Source of the DNA: Chitinophagales bacterium
GTDB lineage: Bacteria; Bacteroidota; Bacteroidia; Chitinophagales; UBA10324
Assembly: GCA_026786335.1 (NCBI GenBank)
Contig: JAJAYG010000182.1
Coordinates: forward strand, 1-5,446
Direction of reading: 5' to 3'
Length of the DNA stretch: 5,446 nucleotides
Below the pieces are notes generated by a model. That model saw only the letters and a list, made by a program, of their open reading frames with translations. It was not told where the DNA came from and did not search any database. Numbering within the stretch: the stretch's first letter is position 1; each line of letters begins with the position of its first letter. The position numbers and the translations under genes were made by a program. Shown one piece after another: positions 1 to 5,241 of the stretch.

Positions 1-95
1 GAATTCCACTATAAAAATTTTATTAAGGATAAATGAACGCATTTGTATTTAAACCGTTTGCGCTGTTGTGTTCTTATCACAGTTAAATATTTTCT

Positions 96-677
96 ATGAA
101 AAAAATGATCGCTACGATATCATTTATTCTGTTAGCATTTAGTTTGTTTGCGCAAACAAAATGGGTTGCAGATACTTCACAAACCAATATTAGATTCACA
201 GCAACTCATTTGGGCGTTAGCGAAGTTGACGGGCATTTTACAACATACGATGGTGCAATGGTTTCAACAAAACCTGATTTTACAGATGCACAAATTTATT
301 TTTTGGTAAGTGTAAACAGCATCAATACTAACAATGGATTGCGCGATAACCATTTGAAGTCACCGGATTTTTTCGATGCTCAAAAATATCCGCAGATAAA
401 ATTCAAGAGCACCTCATTTAAAAAAATTAGTGATAAACAATATTCTCTTGAAGGCGATCTCACAATTCGCGATGTAACTAAGCATGTAACATTCGATGTT
501 ACCTATGGAGGCACCGTAAATGATGCAGAAGGAAAAACGAAAGCAGGATTTACTGCTACCACAACCATCAATCGCTTTGACTATAAACTCAATTGGAATA
601 AAATTACTGAAGCCATTGCTGTTGTAAATTCTGATGTTGCAGTTACTATTTCGCTGGAGTTTACGAAGCAGAAATAA
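96..677 (+). CDS. YceI-family secreted/periplasmic protein
   Basis: The 193-residue product matches the YceI family, a lipocalin-like beta-barrel. Characterised members bind isoprenoid-type lipids; the ligand here cannot be read from sequence. A signal peptide is visible: MKKM, a hydrophobic core at about 5-17, and a likely cleavage after the FAQ at 18-20. Family landmarks follow in order: WVADTSQTNIRF at 23-34 (first strand), the signature RDNHLKSPDFFDAQKYPQ at 83-100 followed by IKFKS, DLTIRDVTKHVTFDVTYGG at 121-139, and the AGFTATTTINRFDYKLNW segment at 150-167. Length is typical and nothing is truncated. The start at 96 keeps the full signal peptide; Met4 is a possible alternative that would also leave one. 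There is no clear Shine-Dalgarno site. The gene stands alone on this strand and converges on the next gene. The family call is firm, the biological role unknown. Confidence 0.93.
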   Translation: MKKMIATISFILLAFSLFAQTKWVADTSQTNIRFTATHLGVSEVDGHFTTYDGAMVSTKPDFTDAQIYFLVSVNSINTNNGLRDNHLKSPDFFDAQKYPQIKFKSTSFKKISDKQYSLEGDLTIRDVTKHVTFDVTYGGTVNDAEGKTKAGFTATTTINRFDYKLNWNKITEAIAVVNSDVAVTISLEFTKQK

Positions 678-694
678 TTTTTATAAAATTATTT
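672..694. terminator. AT-only hairpin between convergent genes, possible bidirectional terminator
   Basis: A perfect 10-bp stem, AAATAATTTT (672-681) and AAAATTATTT (685-694), encloses a TAT loop. It includes the stop codon of the YceI gene at 675-677 and sits in the 48-bp gap before the convergent gene's end at 726. The position and symmetry suit a terminator serving both strands. It has no G or C pairs, so it is weak, and AT-rich sequence produces such stems by chance. Confidence 0.35.
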
Positions 695-725
695 ATTTAC
701 ACCAGAAAAAATGTCCTCGCTTCCT

Positions 726-2327
726 TTACTCCACAATTAATTTCTTTGTTGCAAGCAATTGTTTGCCAGAAAAGAGTTCGCAGAAATAAACGCCTGCCTT
801 CAACTCCTTCCGTTTGAGAAGCAGTGATAGCACATTTACATTTACATTTTCATTTCTAAGCAGTTCTCCTTGAATCGAATAAATTCTTAATTGCAATTCA
901 TTATTTCGAAATTGGGAAATGTTTTGAAACCTGAAATAACATTCATCCTTCATTGGATTTGGAAAAATCCCAAATGTGGGAGCAACGCTTGAAGGATTAT
1001 TAATGCCAACAATATTTGGTTCACCAAATCCTGTATTGAAACTGTAAGCATTGTAAAAACCAAAGCCATAACCAATTGCTTGAAATCCCCTATCGCTTTG
1101 AAGAATATGACTGCCTTCTAATAAAGAAATCTTTGCAAAAGAATAAGCAGAATTGAATGCAACTGAATTAAAAGCCGATGAAATATTAGTTCCATCAAGA
1201 GTCATGGATGAAGCTGCATCATTTGTACAAACGATATTGACGAAATGCAAAGGAGTGCTGAATGTATTTACTGATTTAAAAATTGATTTCATTTCTGTAA
1301 ATGAAAGTGGTGCAAGTATAACCATTGACGGATCGCCATTACCGCTTGCGCTACAAGTTCCGCCTTTACTAAATTGAACAACTGCCACAGGATTTGATGA
1401 AGTAAAATATGTTGTTGCAGTTAAAACCTGCTCAAAATGTTCACCTGAATTCAAAGTCGCTTTTAACACACCGTCAAAATAAACCTCAGTTTGATCTACT
1501 GAAGCAATCACCCGAAACGGATCACCACCCTGGCCTGAAAAAGGAACAAGAATGTATTCATCCCCCCACGTATCAACTGGATAATTTTGATCATAAGTAT
1601 GACTTGTGGCTGAACAGTTTGATATGGCACCCCAAATTTCTCCCCATCTTATGCCTGAGAAAACAGCAATCTTTTTACTCTGATCTGAAGTTGAAATTTG
1701 TGTGCCCGTTAAATCACCATACGCTTGAAGTTGAAAAAGTTGTCCTTCGTTCAAAGAAATTACAAAGGGAATTCCCGGCGGGCGGGCAGATAGTGTAAAG
1801 ACCGATGGCGTAATTTCAACTTCTGTACTATCTGCTGTTCCTTCAATTACTAATTCTGAAGAACCTCCCTGAACACCATCATCATCATGAGCAACAATAA
1901 TATAATCAGTACCCAATTCATTGCTCGGCAATACTAAGGTTGCCTCAGAAAAATAGGCACGATTGTGAAAAGCATATAAACTAATAGGGTGATCTGCTAC
2001 CACTTTTATTCCTGTATTCGAATAAGATTCATCGCCGATCGGATAATAAATTGCATCAGGAAGAAAAATTTCAGTTGATGTTGAAGCTCCTACACTAAAG
2101 CTTTGAATATATCCGGTGCCAGGAATAATTATACTTCCATTTGTTACTGAATCAGAACTAAGCACAATTGAAAATGTGGGTGGTCCATTCATTGATAAAT
2201 CCAGGTTCTCCATAAAACCCAAGTAGAATTCAGTGCTTTTGCTTGAATGATTTTGAGCCTTGGTAAATCCCGAATGAATAATTAGAAAAAAAAATAATAG
2301 TATTGTTAAGCTGCATTGTTTGTTCAT
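726..2327 (-). CDS. Secreted IgGFc-binding-like repeat protein with T9SS type A sorting domain
   Basis: The 533-residue product has a signal peptide (MNKQCSLTILLFFFLIIHSG, likely cleavage near AQ at 24-25). A long beta-rich region resembles the IgGFc-binding N-terminal domain, and a C-terminal type IX secretion sorting domain follows at about 451-533. The tail shows the usual marks: FGIFPNPMKDE at 452-462, LRIYSIQGELL at 480-490, LKAGVYFCEL at 509-518 and a basic end, KKLIVE. In the middle, similar units recur: LPSNELGTDYIIVAHD (133-148) leading to DLTGTQISTSDQSKKIAVFSG, then YPVDTWGDEYILVP (249-262), DPFRVIASVDQTEVYFDG (269-286) and NPVAVVQFSKGG, then a third, more diverged unit at about 335-420. 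Expected fate is export by Sec, then T9SS secretion with tail cleavage and release or surface attachment. Ligand and role are unknown; IgG binding should not be assumed from the domain name. The thioesterase gene lies 46 bp upstream on the same strand. Confidence 0.88.
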   Translation of the reverse strand: MNKQCSLTILLFFFLIIHSGFTKAQNHSSKSTEFYLGFMENLDLSMNGPPTFSIVLSSDSVTNGSIIIPGTGYIQSFSVGASTSTEIFLPDAIYYPIGDESYSNTGIKVVADHPISLYAFHNRAYFSEATLVLPSNELGTDYIIVAHDDDGVQGGSSELVIEGTADSTEVEITPSVFTLSARPPGIPFVISLNEGQLFQLQAYGDLTGTQISTSDQSKKIAVFSGIRWGEIWGAISNCSATSHTYDQNYPVDTWGDEYILVPFSGQGGDPFRVIASVDQTEVYFDGVLKATLNSGEHFEQVLTATTYFTSSNPVAVVQFSKGGTCSASGNGDPSMVILAPLSFTEMKSIFKSVNTFSTPLHFVNIVCTNDAASSMTLDGTNISSAFNSVAFNSAYSFAKISLLEGSHILQSDRGFQAIGYGFGFYNAYSFNTGFGEPNIVGINNPSSVAPTFGIFPNPMKDECYFRFQNISQFRNNELQLRIYSIQGELLRNENVNVNVLSLLLKRKELKAGVYFCELFSGKQLLATKKLIVE

Positions 2328-2373
2328 TTGAAAAGATTCAATCTGAAAAATACAACCAATTATTGAGAGCTTT

Positions 2374-2814
2374 TCAAATTATTTCTTCAAACGCCTTCAC
2401 CTTTTCTCTCCATTCACTTTTGATTTCTACCGTTTTATTATTCGCATAATCAAAGCACACCATTATATTTTTTGCCACAGCAATAATTTCGGTAGTTTCA
2501 TTTTCTTCTTTTGTGATCACACATTCAAAGTCAAAACTTTTATTTCCCAATCTTGAGCAGCGCAGGTTCACAAAATAATTTCTGTACCCAAAGATCGGTT
2601 GCTTAAAATCGATTTCCATTCTTGCCAATATCATTCCTTCTTCACGCCAGTTCACTTCAGTTTCATTAATTACTGTTGTAAAATATTTGATGCGTGCTTC
2701 TTCAAGATAGGTGAGGTACGTTGCATTGTTTACATGATTCAATAAATCAAAATCTGAAAAACGAATTTCAATTGGGACTTTGAAGCGGAATACACTCAAA
2801 TTTATATCACTCAT
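2374..2814 (-). CDS. Acyl-CoA thioesterase, hot-dog fold (4HBT/YbgC-like)
   Basis: The 146-residue product is the usual length of a single hot-dog thioesterase, an enzyme class that hydrolyses acyl-CoA or related thioesters in the cytoplasm. The diagnostic active-site segment is at 18-41: RFSDFDLLNHVNNATYLTYL followed by EEAR. Asp23 corresponds by position to the catalytic Asp of 4-hydroxybenzoyl-CoA thioesterase, and HVNN at 27-30 lies at the start of the long central helix. Further family signs are LARMEIDFKQPIFG (63-76), where the substrate-lining strand begins, and the strands at 80-121. The residue before HVNN is Asn rather than the more common Gly. No signal peptide is present. The substrate cannot be predicted. 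The gene probably heads a two-gene transcript with the secreted repeat protein, though no functional link between them is apparent. Confidence 0.88.
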   Translation of the reverse strand: MSDINLSVFRFKVPIEIRFSDFDLLNHVNNATYLTYLEEARIKYFTTVINETEVNWREEGMILARMEIDFKQPIFGYRNYFVNLRCSRLGNKSFDFECVITKEENETTEIIAVAKNIMVCFDYANNKTVEIKSEWREKVKAFEEII

Positions 2815-2861
2815 AAAATAAATTGTTAAATCGGCGAAGTAAGGTGCTGCATGTTGATCAC

Positions 2862-2869
2862 CAAAAATA
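2862..2869 (-). promoter_or_regulatory. Candidate Bacteroidota -7 box for the thioesterase gene
   Basis: Read on the minus strand this is TATTTTTG, an exact match to the Bacteroidota housekeeping -7 consensus TAnnTTTG, followed by GTGATC. It lies 47 bp before the thioesterase start, which would give a leader of roughly 40 nt. I see no convincing TTTG/TTG -33 element at the expected spacing, so the call rests on the -7 box and its position alone. Confidence 0.35.
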
Positions 2870-2878
2870 ATTTATGAT

Positions 2879-2909
2879 CCCCCTCTAACTCCCTCTTTTC
2901 AAGGGGGAG
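2879..2909. repeat. C-rich/G-rich imperfect hairpin, probable dispersed intergenic repeat
   Basis: CTCCCTC (2889-2895) pairs with GGGGGAG (2903-2909) with one T-G wobble around the loop TTTTCAA. An alternative pairing joins CCCCC (2879-2883) to GGGGG (2903-2907). The sequence stands out sharply from its AT-rich surroundings and resembles C-rich intergenic repeats that I recall as recurrent in Bacteroidota genomes. Only one copy is in this window, so the repeat status is an inference. No T-tract follows on either strand, which argues against a classical terminator. Confidence 0.5.
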
Positions 2910-2933
2910 AATGGCTGGCGCATTAAACAATCA

Positions 2934-3066
2934 CAAATCACAAATAATTATTTCAAAAAAATTAAACCTGAGGTTCCGAAACAGAATCTGCTAAAATTTG
3001 CTTTTTCTTTTTTTGTCTCGAGTACTCGGAATGAATATTTTGAACTGAGAAAGTATTTGTGATTTG
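2934..3066. repeat. Intergenic block bounded by a perfect 13-bp inverted repeat
   Basis: CAAATCACAAATA (2934-2946) and TATTTGTGATTTG (3054-3066) are exact reverse complements 107 bp apart. Both ends show a 7-base periodicity: CACAAAT is repeated head to tail on the left, and on the right ATTTGTG, ATTTGAA, TTTTGGT, ACTTGGT run on past the repeat to about 3082. Two smaller palindromes lie inside: AACCTGAGGTT (2965-2975) and CGAGTACTCG (3019-3028). No transposase or convincing gene is enclosed. This could be a small non-autonomous element or repeat, or a structured 3' region of the pepT transcript. No target-site duplication is evident. Confidence 0.5.
2955..2977 (-). terminator. Weak candidate terminator downstream of pepT
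   Basis: On the minus strand a short stem AACC-TCA-GGTT (plus positions 2965-2975), extendable by one G-T pair, is followed two bases later by seven T residues (plus A-run 2955-2961). It lies about 120 bp after the pepT stop and before the thioesterase promoter box. The stem is only 4-5 bp, so this is tentative. Confidence 0.3.
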
Positions 3067-3096
3067 AATTTTGGTACTTGGTGCTTACTTTATTCA

Positions 3097-4350
3097 TCAG
3101 CCCTTCTCTTCGCAGATCATACTGAGGTGAATAATTGTTTCAACTGCTTTCTGCATATCCTGCACACTCACCCATTCTTGTTTAGAATGGAAGGCATGCT
3201 CACCTGCAAAAATATTCGGGCAGGGCATTCCCATAAATGAAAGTCGTGAACCATCGGTGCCGCCGCGAATACTCATAGTTCTTGCTTTTAATCCTACGCG
3301 ATGCATTGCTTCAATGGCATAAGCAGATACGTGCGGAAATTTATCGAGTACTTCTTTCATGTTGCGGTATTGCTCAATCACATCAAACTTAAAAGACGAG
3401 TTGGGATAATCTTTTATTTCGCGATCACAAATTTGTTTCACCAAATTTTCTTTCTCCAGCAAACCTGCAAGAGTAAAATCACGAATGATCAATTTAATCA
3501 CTGCCTGTTCTAATGTTGCATTGAAAGTGGTGGCATGAATAAATCCATCTCTGCCTTCGGTAGTTTCAGGCGAGAGTTTGTCTTTCGGTAATGAATCAAT
3601 AATCGAAGAAGCAATTCTGATTGCATTCTCCATTCTTCCTTTTGCAAAACCCGGATGCACACTCACGCCATTGATCGTAATCACTACCTGATCGGCGCTC
3701 CACGTTTCATCTTCAAGCGTTCCTGCAGTTTCGCCATCAATGGTGTAACCGAATTGCGCTCCTAACTTTTTCATGTCAACATGATCAACGCCGCGACCAA
3801 CTTCTTCATCGGGCGTAAAAAGAATTTTGATAGCCCCGTATTTTATTTCGGGATGCGTGATTAAAAAATTTGCTGCATCCATTATTGCTGCCACGCCTGA
3901 TTTATTATCGGCGCCAAGTAAGGTAGTTCCGTCAGCAGTAATAATATCGTTACCAATCTGATCTTTCAAATCTTCATGCTCACTCCTTCTTATCACCACA
4001 GAATTATCATTCGGCAACACCAAATCTTTTCCATCATAATTTTTATGAATGATGGGTTTCACATTGGTGCCGCTGCAATCGGGTGAGGTATCTACATGTG
4101 AGCAAAAACAAATGGGAGGAACATTTTTCTTTTCTGAATTTGCAGGAATGGTTGCATACACAATTCCGAATTCATCAAGGTGCGCATCGCTGATTCCCAT
4201 TGCTTTCAGTTCTTCCACTAATACATGCGAAAGATTTTTTTGCTTTTCGGTGGAAGGTGTTGCTGTTGATTCGGGATCAGATTGTGTATCAATTTTTACG
4301 TAACGGATAAACCGTTCGGTAACGGTGTGGTTGATGTTGAGAGAGTTCAT
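3097..4350 (-). CDS. pepT: Peptidase T (tripeptide aminopeptidase, M20B)
   Basis: The 417-residue product is a full-length PepT, a cytoplasmic di-zinc aminopeptidase that removes the N-terminal residue from tripeptides (the E. coli enzyme is about 408 residues). The N-terminus TERFIRYVKIDTQSD (11-25) is characteristic. Metal and catalytic positions are all present: His85 and Asp87 in SHVDTS, bridging Asp148 in LLGADNKSG, Glu182 (catalytic) and Glu183 in FTPDEEVGRG, Asp205 in TIDGE, and His388 in FAGEHAFHSK. The lid/dimerisation domain spans about 217-330 and includes VSVHPGFAKGRMENAI. The substrate-binding IRGGTDGSRLSFMGMPCPN is at 361-379. The chosen start gives a normal short N-terminal extension and lies just after a promoter-like box. 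It appears monocistronic: a palindrome- and repeat-rich spacer follows. Nothing suggests loss of function. Confidence 0.97.
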   Translation of the reverse strand: MNSLNINHTVTERFIRYVKIDTQSDPESTATPSTEKQKNLSHVLVEELKAMGISDAHLDEFGIVYATIPANSEKKNVPPICFCSHVDTSPDCSGTNVKPIIHKNYDGKDLVLPNDNSVVIRRSEHEDLKDQIGNDIITADGTTLLGADNKSGVAAIMDAANFLITHPEIKYGAIKILFTPDEEVGRGVDHVDMKKLGAQFGYTIDGETAGTLEDETWSADQVVITINGVSVHPGFAKGRMENAIRIASSIIDSLPKDKLSPETTEGRDGFIHATTFNATLEQAVIKLIIRDFTLAGLLEKENLVKQICDREIKDYPNSSFKFDVIEQYRNMKEVLDKFPHVSAYAIEAMHRVGLKARTMSIRGGTDGSRLSFMGMPCPNIFAGEHAFHSKQEWVSVQDMQKAVETIIHLSMICEEKG

Positions 4351-4354
4351 GCAC

Positions 4355-4362
4355 CAAAAGTA
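4355..4362 (-). promoter_or_regulatory. Candidate -7 box immediately upstream of pepT
   Basis: On the minus strand this reads TACTTTTG, an exact TAnnTTTG match, followed by GTGC and then the pepT ATG at 4350. A transcript starting the usual 5-8 bases downstream would begin at or beside the start codon, implying a leaderless or nearly leaderless mRNA. No TTG-type -33 element is evident about 20 bases upstream. The shared stretch TTTTGGTG also occurs at the thioesterase box. Confidence 0.4.
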
Positions 4363-4412
4363 AGGAGCATTAATAGAAGGTTGATCGTTGGTTTATAAAG
4401 TGAAGTTATTGA

Positions 4413-4535
4413 GGTAATAAGTTGCAGCGGACATTACTAATTCGATTCGATGTAAAAAATATTGCTGCAGGAGTTTATTTGTTGAGGGTGGAGAATGAAA
4501 AAGAAAAACTGGCGGTGAGGTTTGTAAAAGAATAG
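4413..4535 (+). pseudogene. Orphan C-terminal remnant of a T9SS cargo gene (sorting-domain tail)
   Basis: The frame ending at the TAG at 4533-4535 encodes RFDVKNIAAGVYLLRVENEK then EKLAVRFVKE. This is a textbook end of a T9SS type A sorting domain: the AAGVYLLRV strand, then a turn and a final basic strand ending in KE. The frame opens only at 4413, with a TGA at 4410-4412, and has no ATG start, so it cannot make a functional protein alone. Just upstream, another frame (4421-4447) reads VAADITNSI, which would sit naturally before RFDVKN, and it too is preceded by two stops (4415-4420). That suggests a frameshift and further decay. The rest of the gene is absent, since pepT begins at 4350 on the other strand. 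It is not the tail of the secreted protein at 726-2327, whose end is different. A real but very short peptide gene is unlikely. Confidence 0.72.
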
Positions 4536-4590
4536 CTGATGCTAAGTAAATAATGCATCTGTAATTTTCGATTACTTCTTGAGAGTTTTG

Positions 4591-4598
4591 TAAATTCG
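4591..4598 (+). promoter_or_regulatory. Candidate -7 box for the toxin-antitoxin pair
   Basis: TAAATTCG matches the Bacteroidota -7 consensus TAnnTTTG at all but one position and lies 19 bp before the antitoxin start, implying a leader of about a dozen bases. The -33 region is unclear; TTTTCG at 4565-4570 is at a suitable distance but a poor match. I do not see an obvious operator palindrome for autoregulation. Confidence 0.3.
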
Positions 4599-4617
4599 CA
4601 AGAGTAAAATCAACAAC

Positions 4618-4896
4618 ATGAATTTCGGCGTAGTAAGCATTGATAAAGAAGTAATGGGCGGCACACCTGTTTTTGTTGGTACGCGTGTACCGGTTCAAGC
4701 GCTGTTCGACTACATTGAAACCGGAGAAACACTCGAAGAATTTTTAGAGAACTTTCCATTTGTAACTAAAGAGCAGGCAGTGCAGGCACTTGAGATGGCT
4801 TGCATAACTTTGACATCGGAAAAAATTCATCATGAAAATTTTGCTTGTCGAAAATATTCCTACCAAAGTCAAGCTCGATTTCGAAAAAAATTTTGA
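4618..4896 (+). CDS. DUF433 family antitoxin (VapB45-like)
   Basis: The 92-residue product carries a DUF433 domain, a winged-helix-like DNA-binding fold found as the antitoxin partner of PIN-like DUF5615 proteins. The hallmark is at 5-36: VVSIDKEVMGGTPVFVGTRV followed by PVQALFDYIETG. A helix (TLEEFLENFP, 38-47) and the recognition-helix region VTKEQAVQALEMA (49-61) follow. By family pattern the domain ends near residue 62. The remaining 30 residues extend into the toxin gene, with the last 65 bp of this gene overlapping it in another frame, and the basic end QSARFRKKF-like stretch (84-92) is partly dictated by the toxin's codons. Expected role: bind and neutralise the toxin and repress the shared promoter. 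This is known for type II systems in general and inferred here. The ATG at 4618 follows a promoter-like box at 4591. Confidence 0.87.
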   Translation: MNFGVVSIDKEVMGGTPVFVGTRVPVQALFDYIETGETLEEFLENFPFVTKEQAVQALEMACITLTSEKIHHENFACRKYSYQSQARFRKKF

Positions 4897-5158
4897 AGTG
4901 ACAACGGTGCGCGACATGCAATGGCTCGGAAAGAAGAACGGAGAACTCCTCTCCTTAATGGTCAACAACAAATTTGATTTCTTTATTACTGTTGACAAGA
5001 ACTTACAGAATCAGCAGTTGCTTGAAAAATTTGAACTCAGCATCTTCGTTCTTTATCCCTTCAACAATAAGCACCAAACGATTCAAACTTTTATAGAAAA
5101 AGTAAAAGAGATAATGGAAAAGAATCTTTTTGGAAAACTGAATGAGATAAAACTTTAA
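4832..5158 (+). CDS. DUF5615 PIN-like toxin (VapC45-like), first acidic residue replaced
   Basis: The 108-residue product matches the DUF5615 PIN-like family, predicted toxins (ribonuclease-like fold) encoded after DUF433 antitoxins. Landmarks: MKILLVENIPTKVK (1-14), the strand FEVTTVRDMQWLGKKNGELL (21-40) with the invariant-looking GKKNGELL, and FDFFITVDKNLQNQQ (48-62) with Asp49 and Asp55. Members usually begin with a [KILLDENLP]-type motif, whose Asp is part of the acidic PIN-like site. Here residue 6 is Val, coded GTC, one base away from GAC, while Glu7 and Asn8 remain. After about residue 75 come a long helix and a Lys/Glu-rich tail (84-108), slightly longer than minimal members. The start overlaps the antitoxin gene by 65 bp, so translation is probably coupled; there is only a weak purine-rich GGAAAAAA upstream. 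Whether this copy is active is uncertain. Confidence 0.86.
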   Translation: MKILLVENIPTKVKLDFEKNFEVTTVRDMQWLGKKNGELLSLMVNNKFDFFITVDKNLQNQQLLEKFELSIFVLYPFNNKHQTIQTFIEKVKEIMEKNLFGKLNEIKL

Positions 5159-5241
5159 ATATTTTTTCTTTCATCAAAATAAATTTCTATCCACGTCCTT
5201 ATTTCGTTTCTTCCTCCGTCATTTCAAAAACATATTTCACC
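5159..5241. other. Intergenic spacer, pyrimidine-rich, no recognised signal
   Basis: This spacer separates the toxin gene from the next gene on the same strand. It is rich in T and C on the plus strand. I find no hairpin with a T-tract and no exact TAnnTTTG box. It must hold the start signals of the AHSA1-type gene, if that gene is not read through from the toxin-antitoxin pair. Confidence 0.4.

Noticed and set aside
33..86. 17-codon upstream frame with AAGGA before it, ahead of the YceI gene
   Set aside because: The purine run is suggestive of a leader peptide, but the peptide MNAFVFKPFALLCSYHS has no regulatory codon run and no attenuator hairpin follows.
42..95. Promoter for the YceI gene
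   Set aside because: TTTG words occur at 43-46 and 57-60, but no pair with TAnnTTTG at the proper spacing was found, so no site is called.
1153..1798. Two plus-strand open frames (1153-1377 and 1409-1798) inside the secreted repeat protein gene
   Set aside because: Both are antisense to a well-supported gene with signal peptide and T9SS tail, and neither product resembles a protein family.
2934..3066. CRISPR array or insertion sequence
   Set aside because: There are only two inverted copies, no regularly spaced direct repeats, no transposase and no clear target-site duplication.
3301..4303. Plus-strand open frames (3301-3513 and 4049-4303) inside pepT
   Set aside because: They are antisense to conserved PepT coding sequence and have no independent support.
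4393..4698. Open frame of 101 codons on the minus strand across the pepT/antitoxin spacer
   Set aside because: It runs antisense through both the T9SS remnant and the start of the DUF433 gene, has no recognisable domain, and its composition looks like a chance frame.
4744..4998. Minus-strand open frame across the toxin-antitoxin overlap
   Set aside because: It is antisense to two genes with clear family motifs, and the product is Ser/Phe-rich without a recognisable domain.
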